In this document: piece after piece, positions 35,000 to 43,645 of the stretch | Numbering within the stretch: the stretch's first letter is position 1 | How the letters are laid out: each line of letters starts with the position of its first letter | From: Bacteroidaceae bacterium | Lineage (GTDB): Bacteria; Bacteroidota; Bacteroidia; Bacteroidales; Bacteroidaceae | Assembly (NCBI GenBank): GCA_017552435.1 | Contig: JAFZPZ010000010.1 | Coordinates: 1 to 64,000 of the forward strand | Reading direction: 5' to 3' | Length of the DNA: 64,000 nt | Program-made: the position numbers and the translations under genes | The notes under the pieces: generated by a model | The model's database searches: none | Told to the model about the DNA's origin: nothing | Seen by the model: only the letters and a program-made list of their open reading frames with translations

Positions 35000-36778
35000 A
35001 TGAAGAAGCAAACCATCATCACTATCCTCTTCGCCCTCGTTGCAATGGCGGGGCAGGCAAAGGTTAAGACCATTGTTTGGGAAGAGCCCCATAAGGCATA
35101 TACTGTGGATCCCTCTTTTGAAGTTCTAAAGGTAGAACTGACGAAAGAGAAGACCATACTTTATGCACGATATCGCGGATTGCCGAAGGGTGAACTCCTT
35201 ATTAATAAGGATAGTTATTTGCAAGCTGATGGCAAGCAATATGCCATCATTGGCAGCGACAGCATCCAGTTGGGCAACAAATCATTCATAGACGACAGAG
35301 GTGAAAAGAAGTTTGTCCTCTACTTCAAGCCTTTTCCTAAAAAGACCAAGGAGTTTGATTTTATTGAAGGTATGGGAGATGATGACTTTAGGGTGTTTGG
35401 TATTCACGATAAGGACTTCACAATGCCTGCTGCACCTGTCCCTGCCGGATATCTTGCAGACCTTGCCGAAGACGACCAAGCGGTAGAGATGAAGTATAGC
35501 GAAAAGCCTGTTACCATTCACTTCAAGGCACTCAACTACCGCAAGGGGATGCAGACAGAGATAACGCTACGATATGTTAACTTGAAGAATCCTGCCAGAC
35601 ACGGAGGAAGTAGGTTGTACCTGAACGATGATGGGGAAGGCGAGGCAAGCCTGCACATTGGCATCCCTCAGCAAGTGACGGCCGACATATCCAACATCTC
35701 TACAACCTCTTTTGCTGAACTGTTCCTTGCACCAGGCAAAGAGGTGACAATACTTGTTGATATGTTGCACGACGACAAAGACGGGAACGGCAAGTTCGTA
35801 GGCTACAAAGGATATGCTGCCAAGCTATTCTGGGAATACCGGCCTGCCTCAAGGAATTTCCTGAGTAAGACCGAATATAGCTTCCAGAAGATGTTGGAAT
35901 GCAAGGATGTGACATCGCTGATTAACTTCATGAAAGGAAGGAATGCCTCCGTGGAAGAATGGAGGAAGATGGCTCCCTATGGTGAGGCGGTGAAGGATGA
36001 GCTTCAGACGTATTTCAATATGCCTCTCATCTTGTCCGACAATGTACTGGACTCACTTAAGCAAACAGAAGCCTTTGTAGATTACATTAGCCGCAATCAT
36101 GCGCCCGATGTACTTTCCTCCATAAGATATTTTGACTATGACTTTGTTATGACCTGCCAGTATTATGTAAAGGACAAGGAAGCACGAGGCTTCAATGCTG
36201 ATCTGGCTCGTTATTGCTATTACCTGCCTAAGGTACTTGATGGGCAAAAAGTAGAGAAACCTCTGATAGAAGACCCTCAGCTTTCTGCTTTGTATGATAA
36301 TGTGGTTGCTGATTACCAAAAGACCGTTGCTGTCAATAAGCAGAATCTTGCAGATAACATCCATTACCTCGATATGACGGATGTGGCACCTGAAAACATT
36401 CTGCGAACTATTCTTGACAAGTACAAAGGCAAGACGGTGTTCATAGACATCTGGGCCACATGGTGCGGCCCTTGCCGTTATGGTCATAAGGAAATGGCTC
36501 CACTGAAAGAGGAACTAAAGGGTGAGGACATTCAGTTTATCTATATTACTTCGCCCTCATCGCCATACAAAGACTGGAAAGGTATGATAGGCGAAATCCC
36601 AGGTGACCATTATTATCTGACGAAAGCACAATATGATGTGCTCCTCAGCCTGTACAAGTCCAAAGGCATTCCCACTTACGCCATTTACGATGCCGATGGT
36701 AAACAGACCTACACATTCGTCGGCTTTCCAGGAGTTGAAACGTTTAAAGAAGAAATAAACAAAGCATTAAATAAATGA
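35000..36778 (+). CDS. Periplasmic TlpA-family thiol-disulfide protein
   Basis: 592 aa with a signal peptide (MKKQTIITILFALVAMAGQA), a large beta-rich and helical N-terminal part, and a C-terminal thioredoxin fold with DIWATWCGPCRYG (CGPC near residue 490). Likely a periplasmic thiol:disulfide reductase of the envelope. The ATG at 35000 lies 4 nt after the regulator gene and directly before the signal peptide; the frame is open further upstream without reason. The first codons nearly match those of the genes starting at 36775 and 38867 and the abandoned starts at 37847 and 40563. Its stop overlaps the next ATG (ATGA). Confidence 0.85.
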   Translation: MKKQTIITILFALVAMAGQAKVKTIVWEEPHKAYTVDPSFEVLKVELTKEKTILYARYRGLPKGELLINKDSYLQADGKQYAIIGSDSIQLGNKSFIDDRGEKKFVLYFKPFPKKTKEFDFIEGMGDDDFRVFGIHDKDFTMPAAPVPAGYLADLAEDDQAVEMKYSEKPVTIHFKALNYRKGMQTEITLRYVNLKNPARHGGSRLYLNDDGEGEASLHIGIPQQVTADISNISTTSFAELFLAPGKEVTILVDMLHDDKDGNGKFVGYKGYAAKLFWEYRPASRNFLSKTEYSFQKMLECKDVTSLINFMKGRNASVEEWRKMAPYGEAVKDELQTYFNMPLILSDNVLDSLKQTEAFVDYISRNHAPDVLSSIRYFDYDFVMTCQYYVKDKEARGFNADLARYCYYLPKVLDGQKVEKPLIEDPQLSALYDNVVADYQKTVAVNKQNLADNIHYLDMTDVAPENILRTILDKYKGKTVFIDIWATWCGPCRYGHKEMAPLKEELKGEDIQFIYITSPSSPYKDWKGMIGEIPGDHYYLTKAQYDVLLSLYKSKGIPTYAIYDADGKQTYTFVGFPGVETFKEEINKALNK

Positions 36779-37842
36779 AGAAGCAAATCATCATCACAGC
36801 ACTGTTCGCCCTCGTATGTTTGGCGGGCTGTGAGCAAAAGAACAATTACACCGTCAGCGGTGACTTTTCTGAGTATGAAAAGAACTATTACATACCTGCC
36901 AAGGTGGACTCGGTATGCATCCTTAACGACTCTACGGCGAAAATACTGGCAGGAGAGAAACGTGCCATTTACGAAGTGAAGGATGGCAAGTTCCAAATCA
37001 GCGGTTCCATAGAACGGCCTATCTATTCCCTATTATGGGTTTTCATGACAGTAGAGTCATCCGATGGGGAGAAACATAAAAGTGTCGAGGAGATTCCCTT
37101 TATCCTAGAGCCAGGCAACATTATATTGTCCTATAATGAACTCTGTGGTACCCCACTCAACGACGCCAGCGTTGAAATGAAACACAAAATATTTGATTTA
37201 ACGCTGAACGAGGAGTACGACAAAGCGAAACAAGAAGCATACGAATTTATCAAGCAGCATGCCTCAGACCCTGCCTCCATTTTTCTTATTATTGAATTGA
37301 CACACACATTTATGGAAGTAAGGGACATCTTGCCCTTGATAGACCTTTGCAGCCAAGATATGCAACACACCAATACAGAATTTGCAATGGTAAGGGATAG
37401 ACTTATTAAAGAAGCCAACTCCCCACAGGCAGGTGATATGTTCAAGGACTTTGCCGTTGAGTATGAGGGTAAGACCACACGCTTGAGCGACTATGTAGGC
37501 AAAGGGCAGTACGTCCTCGTTGACTTCTGGGCCTCATGGTGCGGACCTTGTCGTGGTGAGATTCCCAACCTTATTGCTGCCTATGACAAGTACAAAGATA
37601 AAGGTCTTCAGGTGCTGGGAGTCGCCGCATGGGACAAGCCAGGAAACACGCTGAAGGCTATAGAGGAAGAGCAGATTCCGTATCCGCAAATCATTAACTC
37701 TCAGGAGATAGCTACCGATGCCTATGGCATCACGGGCATCCCAGAAATCATCCTCTTTGCTCCAGATGGTAAAGTCGTAAAGCGTGGCCTCCGCGGTGAA
37801 GATATCGAAAAGAAGTTAGCTGAAATATTTAAGGATAAATAA
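36775..37842 (+). CDS. DUF4369-TlpA lipoprotein thioredoxin
   Basis: 355 aa. Lipobox CLAGC at residue 18; DUF4369-like beta domain (about 30-125); thioredoxin domain with VDFWASWCGPCRGEIP (CGPC near residue 245) and the cis-Pro segment GITGIPEIILF. A typical Bacteroidetes TlpA/ResA-like membrane-anchored disulfide reductase. It overlaps the upstream TlpA gene by 4 bases and is followed by an abandoned start of another paralogue. Confidence 0.9.
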   Translation: MKKQIIITALFALVCLAGCEQKNNYTVSGDFSEYEKNYYIPAKVDSVCILNDSTAKILAGEKRAIYEVKDGKFQISGSIERPIYSLLWVFMTVESSDGEKHKSVEEIPFILEPGNIILSYNELCGTPLNDASVEMKHKIFDLTLNEEYDKAKQEAYEFIKQHASDPASIFLIIELTHTFMEVRDILPLIDLCSQDMQHTNTEFAMVRDRLIKEANSPQAGDMFKDFAVEYEGKTTRLSDYVGKGQYVLVDFWASWCGPCRGEIPNLIAAYDKYKDKGLQVLGVAAWDKPGNTLKAIEEEQIPYPQIINSQEIATDAYGITGIPEIILFAPDGKVVKRGLRGEDIEKKLAEIFKDK

Positions 37843-37846
37843 AACA

Positions 37847-37900
37847 ATGAAGCAAACTGTCATCACCGCAAATCGGGTAAAGACAGAAAAAACGCTATAA
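37847..37900 (+). pseudogene. Abandoned start of a TlpA-family gene
   Basis: Positioned 5 nt after the stop of the previous gene, ATG AAG CAA ACT GTC ATC ACC is nearly identical to the start of the TlpA gene at 38867 (MKQTIIT), then turns into unrelated sequence and stops after 17 codons. The Fic gene and its promoter follow. It looks like the 5' stub left when the Fic segment entered the operon. Confidence 0.6.
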
Positions 37901-37902
37901 AC

Positions 37903-37964
37903 TTGCCGGTATCGGCAAAAAGTGATATATTTGCAGGCGATATTGAAGAAATAACTTGCCGATA
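37903..37964 (+). promoter_or_regulatory. Fic promoter with a possible autoregulatory operator
   Basis: -7 box TATATTTG (37926-37933). Inverted repeat TTGCCG-gtat-CGGCAA (37903-37918) upstream and a half site TTGCCGATA (37956-37964) just before the ATG at 37972. The Fic protein has its own DNA-binding domain. Confidence 0.5.
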
Positions 37965-37971
37965 GAGGATA

Positions 37972-38862
37972 ATGGAGTATATATCAGTGATGCAGTTTGC
38001 CGAGAAGTTCGGCATTTCGGAACGCACGGCCCGCAATTATTGTGCGAGCGGAAAGATAGAGGGAGCCTTCCTGACAGGTAAGACATGGAACGTCCCAGCG
38101 GATGCGGTTCTACCCCAGCGTGGAGCCGCCAAGAAGAAGGTGTCGCCCCTGCTGAAGGCATTGCGAGAACAGAAAGACTCTCGATTGAAGGGTGGCATCT
38201 ATCATCGCACGCAGATTGACCTGACCTATAACTCCAACCATATAGAAGGGAGCCGACTGACGCATGACCAAACACGCTATATCTTCGAGACAAACACTAT
38301 CGGCATTACTGACGAGACGGTGAATGTGGATGATATAGTTGAAACGGTAAACCACTTCCGCTGCATCGACTACATCATCGACCATGCTGAGGAACCGGTG
38401 ACGGAAGCCCTTGTCAAGCAGCTTCATTTGCTATTGAAAACGGGAACATCGGACAGCCGCAAGGATTGGTTTGCTGTAGGTGACTATAAACGACTGGCTA
38501 ACGAAGTGGGAGGTCAAGAGACTTGTCCTCCCAAAGAGGTGCATCAGCAGGTCAAGGCTTTACTCGGTTTCTACAATCGTAATAAGCGGAAAAAACTGGA
38601 AGACATCCTCGATTTCCATGTACGTTTCGAACAGATTCATCCTTTTCAGGACGGCAATGGCCGTGTGGGACGACTGCTGATGTTCAAGGAATGCTTGGCA
38701 AACGGCATCGTTCCTTTCATCATCACCGATGACCTCAAACTGTTCTATTATCGCGGCCTGCGAGAATGGGGACACATTAACGGTTTCTTGACAGACACCT
38801 GCCTTACCGCCCAAGACCAGTATAAATCATTACTCGACTATTTCAAGATTACATACAAATAA
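37972..38862 (+). CDS. Fic-family AMPylase with N-terminal DNA-binding domain
   Basis: 296 aa. Residues 1-45 form a MerR/excisionase-type helix-turn-helix (MQFAEKFGISERTARNYCASG). The Fic core follows with the catalytic loop HPFQDGNGRVGR (223-234) and the inhibitory motif S-x3-E-G (Ser88 to Gly93, in NSNHIEGS), so it is a class II self-inhibited Fic that would transfer AMP to a target protein. It has its own promoter and sits between TlpA-family genes, flanked by a stub of one and the intact start of another, so it looks inserted. The usual FicA-like antitoxin is absent, in line with the internal inhibitory helix. Confidence 0.88.
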   Translation: MEYISVMQFAEKFGISERTARNYCASGKIEGAFLTGKTWNVPADAVLPQRGAAKKKVSPLLKALREQKDSRLKGGIYHRTQIDLTYNSNHIEGSRLTHDQTRYIFETNTIGITDETVNVDDIVETVNHFRCIDYIIDHAEEPVTEALVKQLHLLLKTGTSDSRKDWFAVGDYKRLANEVGGQETCPPKEVHQQVKALLGFYNRNKRKKLEDILDFHVRFEQIHPFQDGNGRVGRLLMFKECLANGIVPFIITDDLKLFYYRGLREWGHINGFLTDTCLTAQDQYKSLLDYFKITYK

Positions 38863-38866
38863 AACG

Positions 38867-40537
38867 ATGAAGCAAACCATCATCACCGTATTGCTCGCGG
38901 TACTGACTTTTACTTATTGCATAGCAAAGGAAAAGAAACCAGTAATTAATGCCACTTTGAAGGGCTACCCTTCGGGAACCATAGATGAATACCATTTTCA
39001 TGCAGGGAAGGCTGTGGTCAAGGGACGTTATATCAATAGAACAGAACGTGACGCTTCTATCCTTAATGTGCTAGGAACAGACCTGTTCTCCAATCAGGAG
39101 TTTGTCAGGATGATTAACATTGCATCTGATGGTTCTTTCTTTGAACAGATTAATCTGCCCCATTCGGGATGGGTGAATTTCGAGGGTGCTGACATCCCAC
39201 CTGCTTTTATTGCTGTGGGTGATACGTTGGAGATACTTATCGATGGTCACCAAGAAGAAGCAACCATCTCAGGCAGTGGTGTTACAGGTGAAGTGAACAA
39301 CATCTGGCCGCGGTTGGAGGCTCAGTTCGCTTCTAAAGAGACAAGGACACCATGGGAAGGTATGAATCGCGAATTCATGCTGGAGTGGGAAAGCCGGAAG
39401 GTGAAGGAACTTGACCAAATAGCCAATGCTATCAATGCCGACACCATTGCCATGCTGAACGACTGCTCAAACTATGCAAAGGACGTGCTGAAAACAAGCC
39501 TGCTGGCTATGCCGTTGGATCAGATTCTTACGGCAGCCAAACTATGGAGGTTGAATACAATGGACGAGGAAGGTAAGGTCAATCCTGCCCTAACGATTCC
39601 CGCCAGTTCTTTCTTTGATTTTCTCTCGGCAAGGCAATCTTATCTTGTAGACAACCCATTGATGGTCTTCGCTGCTGACGGTGACGGCGTCATCAATAGT
39701 ATGGAATTCAGCGTGCTCAATGCATATATGTTTTTGGCAAACGATATGGAAAGATGGACCAAATCTACCGACTCTGACGAATTGGGTAATTACAAAGATA
39801 ATTTTATCCTGCCTCGCGACTACGACCCTGCACTTCACCGCGAGATGCTTGAGTTTGATAAGGGACACTTGGTTTCTGTGGCAGATTACTATGCTATGTG
39901 CAGCGATAGCATTCGTTCGCGTTTCAAACTTAACAATACGGGATTCATGATGCAACTTTGCTTGCTTCACCTTGTTCTTTACTTTGATTTTGATGACTCT
40001 CCCGACTTTTTCCTCACTCGCAAGGCTGAAGAATTGGCAGGAGCTATTCCACAGTTTACATACCCTGCCATCTGCCACCATGCCGTAGATGCTTACCGTC
40101 GCTTTGTCATCGAACGCGAAGGGAGTGTTCGCATGGATGCATCAAATTCCACGCCAGGTGATTCTCTCTTTCAATCACTAAAAGATAAATATGCTGGCAA
40201 CGTCATCTATATGGACTTTTGGGGCATCGCGTGTGGTCCTTGTCGTAGAGGAATGCTCGACCAGCGTGCACTTGTTGAGAAATATAAAGATGCATCAGTC
40301 CGCTTCCTTTACATCTGCAACGAAAAAGATTCCCCACGTGAACTGAGCAAGAAGTTCCTCTCAGAAAACAACATACAGGGTGAGCATATCTTCCTATCGT
40401 CCGATGAATGGAATCTCCTCGCCAACAAGTTCCAGTTCTATGGTATTCCTTTCTCACTTCTAATAGACCGCCAAGGCAATATCGTTGAGAAAGAAATTGA
40501 ACCTACAACTGGTATGATTGACGAACTGCTTAAATAG
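38867..40537 (+). CDS. TlpA-family thioredoxin, paralogue of the calpain-fused protein
   Basis: 556 aa, signal peptide (MKQTIITVLLAVLTFTYCIA), beta-rich domain (about 25-150), helical middle, C-terminal thioredoxin with MDFWGIACGPCRRGML (CGPC near 455). From the beta domain to the end it resembles the C-terminal half of the protein encoded at 22704-25511 (for example QFYGIPFSLLIDRQG here, QFTGIPFTVLFDKDG there). It starts 4 nt after the Fic stop, with the same opening codons as the stub at 37847. Envelope thiol-disulfide exchange is the likely role. Confidence 0.83.
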   Translation: MKQTIITVLLAVLTFTYCIAKEKKPVINATLKGYPSGTIDEYHFHAGKAVVKGRYINRTERDASILNVLGTDLFSNQEFVRMINIASDGSFFEQINLPHSGWVNFEGADIPPAFIAVGDTLEILIDGHQEEATISGSGVTGEVNNIWPRLEAQFASKETRTPWEGMNREFMLEWESRKVKELDQIANAINADTIAMLNDCSNYAKDVLKTSLLAMPLDQILTAAKLWRLNTMDEEGKVNPALTIPASSFFDFLSARQSYLVDNPLMVFAADGDGVINSMEFSVLNAYMFLANDMERWTKSTDSDELGNYKDNFILPRDYDPALHREMLEFDKGHLVSVADYYAMCSDSIRSRFKLNNTGFMMQLCLLHLVLYFDFDDSPDFFLTRKAEELAGAIPQFTYPAICHHAVDAYRRFVIEREGSVRMDASNSTPGDSLFQSLKDKYAGNVIYMDFWGIACGPCRRGMLDQRALVEKYKDASVRFLYICNEKDSPRELSKKFLSENNIQGEHIFLSSDEWNLLANKFQFYGIPFSLLIDRQGNIVEKEIEPTTGMIDELLK

Positions 40538-40562
40538 AATATTTTCAAGGAAAAATAGAATA

Positions 40563-40622
40563 ATGAACAAGAAAACCATCATCACCGCGCACTCTACTAC
40601 CAGAAATCGCAATTTATTGTGA
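40563..40622 (+). pseudogene. Second abandoned start of a TlpA-family gene
   Basis: ATG AAC AAG AAA ACC ATC ATC ACC GCG matches the first codons of the TlpA genes (MKKQTIIT type), then diverges and stops after 19 codons. The HipBST-like module follows directly, the same arrangement as the stub before the Fic gene. Confidence 0.55.
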
Positions 40623-40651
40623 ATTTCCTTTGCTATTATAATTCTTTTCCT

Positions 40652-40682
40652 TATCTTTGCAGCAAAACCACAACATATTGTG
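40652..40682 (+). promoter_or_regulatory. Promoter and possible HipB operator
   Basis: -7 box TATCTTTG (40652-40659); inverted repeat CACAA-cata-TTGTG (40669-40682) ending 2 nt before the hipB ATG; a second CAAT-tt-ATTG palindrome upstream (about 40610-40619). Confidence 0.5.
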
Positions 40683-40684
40683 AT

Positions 40685-40906
40685 ATGGATGCGAAGGAAA
40701 TAGGAACAATCATAAAAAAGCGGCGGAAGCATCTGGGCGTAAATCAGCAGACACTTTCAGATCTGGCTGGCATAGGACTGAATACGTTGGTAGCCATAGA
40801 GCGAGGTGAGGGTAATCCACAACTCAGTACCCTGTTGACCATCCTTGACACGCTCGGTCTGCAGATGGATATCAACCTAAAGACATTGGATTATGAGACA
40901 ATGTAA
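40685..40906 (+). CDS. hipB: HipB-like XRE antitoxin/repressor
   Basis: 73 aa, XRE helix-turn-helix (KEIGTIIKKRRKHLGVNQQTL, DLAGIGLNTLVAIERGEGNPQLSTL; shown in two pieces). Position before split HipA genes marks it as HipB-type: DNA-binding repressor and part of the antitoxin. ATG at 40685 is chosen because it is directly after the operator-like palindrome; the frame is open upstream only through the promoter. Overlaps the next gene by 14 bases. Confidence 0.86.
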   Translation: MDAKEIGTIIKKRRKHLGVNQQTLSDLAGIGLNTLVAIERGEGNPQLSTLLTILDTLGLQMDINLKTLDYETM

Positions 40907-41204
40907 GGTTTTTGTTCACGATGTAGAGGCAGGCATTCTGCAGGAAACGGATGACCGCCAGTACGTCTTTACTTATAATAAAAGGTACGCGGGAGCCCCC
41001 GTTTGTCTGGCTATGCCCGTTCGCTCAGAACCTTACCGCTCTGCTCACCTCTTTCCCTATTTCTTCAATATGCTCTCCGAGGGTGCCAACCGCCAGACAC
41101 AGTCCATGCTGCTGCATATCAACGAGAACGATGATTTCGGCATCCTTCTGGCAACAGCCCAAGAGGATACGATTGGTGCTGTAACCGTAAAGCCCACAGA
41201 ATGA
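40893..41204 (+). CDS. hipS: HipS-like protein (HipA N-terminal subdomain)
   Basis: 103 aa equal to the N-terminal subdomain of HipA (KVFVHDVEAGILQETDD, then YAGAPVCLAMPVR and PYFFNMLSEG, matching the F-D-x-LLPEG region of HipA). A separate HipS next to a kinase core is the HipBST arrangement, in which HipS neutralises the kinase. The stop overlaps the next ATG (ATGA). Confidence 0.82.
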   Translation: MRQCKVFVHDVEAGILQETDDRQYVFTYNKRYAGAPVCLAMPVRSEPYRSAHLFPYFFNMLSEGANRQTQSMLLHINENDDFGILLATAQEDTIGAVTVKPTE

Positions 41205-42205
41205 TGGAAACATTGAACGTTTGTCCCTCCACGCTTGCTGAAGGTTTTGACACCTATTCGCCTGCTGCCTGCAAACTGTTGTTTGATGGCAAGGAGGTTT
41301 CTCATATTCTGGGTTTCGACAGTCCGAACAACGAGAGTGCAGACAAGGAGGAATATGCCCGCCATGTAGGTCGTATATCCCTTTCTGGCGTGCAGCCCAA
41401 GGCAAGTTTAGTACTCAATGCTGATGGACAGCTCGTCAGACCCTCTGAAGGAGAGCGAGGACAGTACATCCTGAAACCTGCCCCCTCGTCCTATGCATTG
41501 TTAGAAAGGAAATACTGTCCTGCCAATGAGCATCTAAGTATGCAGATTGCCGCTCAGGTCTATCATATAGAGACAGCAGCCAATGCCCTATGTTTCTTCC
41601 GCGATGGCGAGGCGGCATATCTGACCCGTCGTTTCGATGTAGCTCCGGATGGCAGTAAATACCAACAGGAAGACCTTGCTTCGCTGGGAGGACTGACGAA
41701 GGCCAATGGAGGCAGCGACTATAAATACAGCAATCTGAGTTACGAAGAATGTGCAGAACTGATTCGGAAATACACGAAAGCAGCTCCTATTGAGGTGCTG
41801 AAGTTCTTCCGAGTCGTCGTATTCAATTATCTGATATTGAACGATGATGCCCATCTGAAGAATTTCTCTCTGATGAATCGTGGTGATGGGGAATATCATT
41901 TAACTCCTGCTTACGACCTCATCAATACGAGCCTGCACCTTCATGAGCCTCGTATCTTTGCGCTTGACAAAGGATTGTTCCGTGAAGGTATGCAATTGTC
42001 AGACACTCATACCATTGGCCGCAATGATTTTGAAGAGTTTGGTCGTAGGATTGGCTTATCAACTCGTCTCGTTAAACGTGAACTTGACTTCTTCGCCACA
42101 GAACAACCCCTTGCGAAAGAATTGATACATCGTTCTTTCTTTTCCGAGAAGCTGAAGCAATACTATTGGCAATCGTATAACTACCGCAGAAATACCATAT
42201 TATAG
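41201..42205 (+). CDS. hipT: HipT-like serine/threonine kinase toxin
   Basis: 334 aa, the HipA kinase core. Motifs: RISLSGVQPKASL (residues 58-70, the SxS-containing loop that in HipT is autophosphorylated, then the Gln-Pro-Lys strand), ILKP, FNYLILNDDAHLKNFS (catalytic Asp/Asn loop) and TPAYDLINT (metal-binding Asp). With hipB and hipS it forms a three-gene toxin-antitoxin system that in known cases phosphorylates an aminoacyl-tRNA synthetase and stalls growth. The target here is unknown. Confidence 0.86.
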   Translation: MMETLNVCPSTLAEGFDTYSPAACKLLFDGKEVSHILGFDSPNNESADKEEYARHVGRISLSGVQPKASLVLNADGQLVRPSEGERGQYILKPAPSSYALLERKYCPANEHLSMQIAAQVYHIETAANALCFFRDGEAAYLTRRFDVAPDGSKYQQEDLASLGGLTKANGGSDYKYSNLSYEECAELIRKYTKAAPIEVLKFFRVVVFNYLILNDDAHLKNFSLMNRGDGEYHLTPAYDLINTSLHLHEPRIFALDKGLFREGMQLSDTHTIGRNDFEEFGRRIGLSTRLVKRELDFFATEQPLAKELIHRSFFSEKLKQYYWQSYNYRRNTIL

Positions 42206-42223
42206 CATTATAACCTGGAATCT

Positions 42224-43618
42224 ATGAGCTTTGAATTCTTCAATACAATAAGCGATTGGCTCTGGACCTACGTTGTCATTACGATGCTTGTGGGTTGTGC
42301 GCTCTATTTCACATGGAACCTGCGAGCTGTGCAGTTCACGATGCTGCCGACAATGCTCCGCAACCTGTTCAAACCTGCCAGCGAGAGCTGCGAGAGCTTC
42401 GGAAAGATAAAAGTCTCCTCGTTCCAAGCTTTTGCCATCAGTCTCTCGTCTAGAGTCGGTACGGGCAACCTGGCTGGTGTGGCGAGTGCTATCTTCGTGG
42501 GCGGACCTGGAGCGGTCTTCTGGATGTGGGTGATGGCACTGCTCGGAGCAGCCACAGCCTTCATGGAAGCGACGCTTGCCCAGCTCTTCAAGCGACACGG
42601 CAAGGAGAGTTTCTACGGCGGACCTGCCTACTACATGAAGTACGGCTTGAAATGTCCCTGGATGGGCATCCTCTTCGCCCTGCTCATCATCTACGGATTC
42701 GGACTGGCCAACCAGATTGTGCAAAGCAACACCCTTTGCGACGCTATCGGTGAGGCTTTTAAGGTGCCAACATCATACGTTGCCATCGGGCTGGCTTTGA
42801 TGACGCTCGGTATCATCTTCGGAGGCATCCATCGCATCGCCCGTTTCTGTGCGACGATTGTGCCCGTAATGGCTTTTGGTTACATTCTCTTGGCGCTCTA
42901 CATCCTCATCGTCAACATCACGGAGATTCCCGCCATGCTGAGCCTCATCGTCCGTAGTGCTTTCGGTTGGGAACAAGCTGCCGGAGGCGCTGTAGGCATT
43001 GCCATCATGCAGGGTGTGAAGCGAGGCCTCTTCTCGAACGAGGCAGGCGAAGGAAGTGCTCCCAATGCCGCAGCCACTGCCACCATTCCGCATCCCGTTC
43101 AGCAAGGCTTGCTGCAGAGTCTGGGCGTCTTCACCGACACGCTCGTCATCTGTACCTGCACGGCCTTCATCATCCTGCTGAGCGGCCTCTATACGGGTCA
43201 GGACGACGGCATCATCCTCACGGCTCACGCGATGGATTACCACTTGGGGAGCTTCGGAGCGTGGTTCCTGACGGCAGCCATCTTCCTCTTTGCCTACAGC
43301 ACCATCATCGCCAACTATTTCTACGGCGAAACGAATGTCCGTTACATCAGTCAGAAGCCTTGGGCAATTACCCTGTTCCGTTGCCTCAGTGGAGTTGTAG
43401 TGCTTCTGGGCGGCTTTATGACGTTGCAGCAAGCATGGGGCATCGTGGACCTCGCAATGGCACTGATGACCATCACCAACCTTATTGCCGTCTGCCTCTT
43501 AAGCCGCTATGCCTTCCGTCTCCTGAAAGACTTCAAGGAACAACGCCGCAAGGGAACGAAAGAACCTCGCTTCAATCCCGACCTCTTCCCTGAGGCCGAC
43601 TTGGAAGGCTGGAAATAA
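42224..43618 (+). CDS. Alanine/glycine:cation symporter (AGCS family)
   Basis: 464 aa with about 11 membrane helices. Signature segments VGTGNLAGVASAIFVGGPGA and GLFSNEAGEGSAPNAAAT identify the sodium:alanine symporter family. Inner-membrane uptake of small amino acids with sodium. It stands alone after the toxin module; heptamers (43619-43645) separate it from the next gene. Confidence 0.94.
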   Translation: MSFEFFNTISDWLWTYVVITMLVGCALYFTWNLRAVQFTMLPTMLRNLFKPASESCESFGKIKVSSFQAFAISLSSRVGTGNLAGVASAIFVGGPGAVFWMWVMALLGAATAFMEATLAQLFKRHGKESFYGGPAYYMKYGLKCPWMGILFALLIIYGFGLANQIVQSNTLCDAIGEAFKVPTSYVAIGLALMTLGIIFGGIHRIARFCATIVPVMAFGYILLALYILIVNITEIPAMLSLIVRSAFGWEQAAGGAVGIAIMQGVKRGLFSNEAGEGSAPNAAATATIPHPVQQGLLQSLGVFTDTLVICTCTAFIILLSGLYTGQDDGIILTAHAMDYHLGSFGAWFLTAAIFLFAYSTIIANYFYGETNVRYISQKPWAITLFRCLSGVVVLLGGFMTLQQAWGIVDLAMALMTITNLIAVCLLSRYAFRLLKDFKEQRRKGTKEPRFNPDLFPEADLEGWK

Positions 43619-43645
43619 TTGTGAATAATGAATTTTAAATTATGA
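43619..43645. repeat. Heptamers supplying the start of the next gene (family B)
   Basis: gtgaata, atgaatt, ttaaatt, atgaatt-type units run into the ATG at 43642, which lies within the last unit. Confidence 0.7.
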
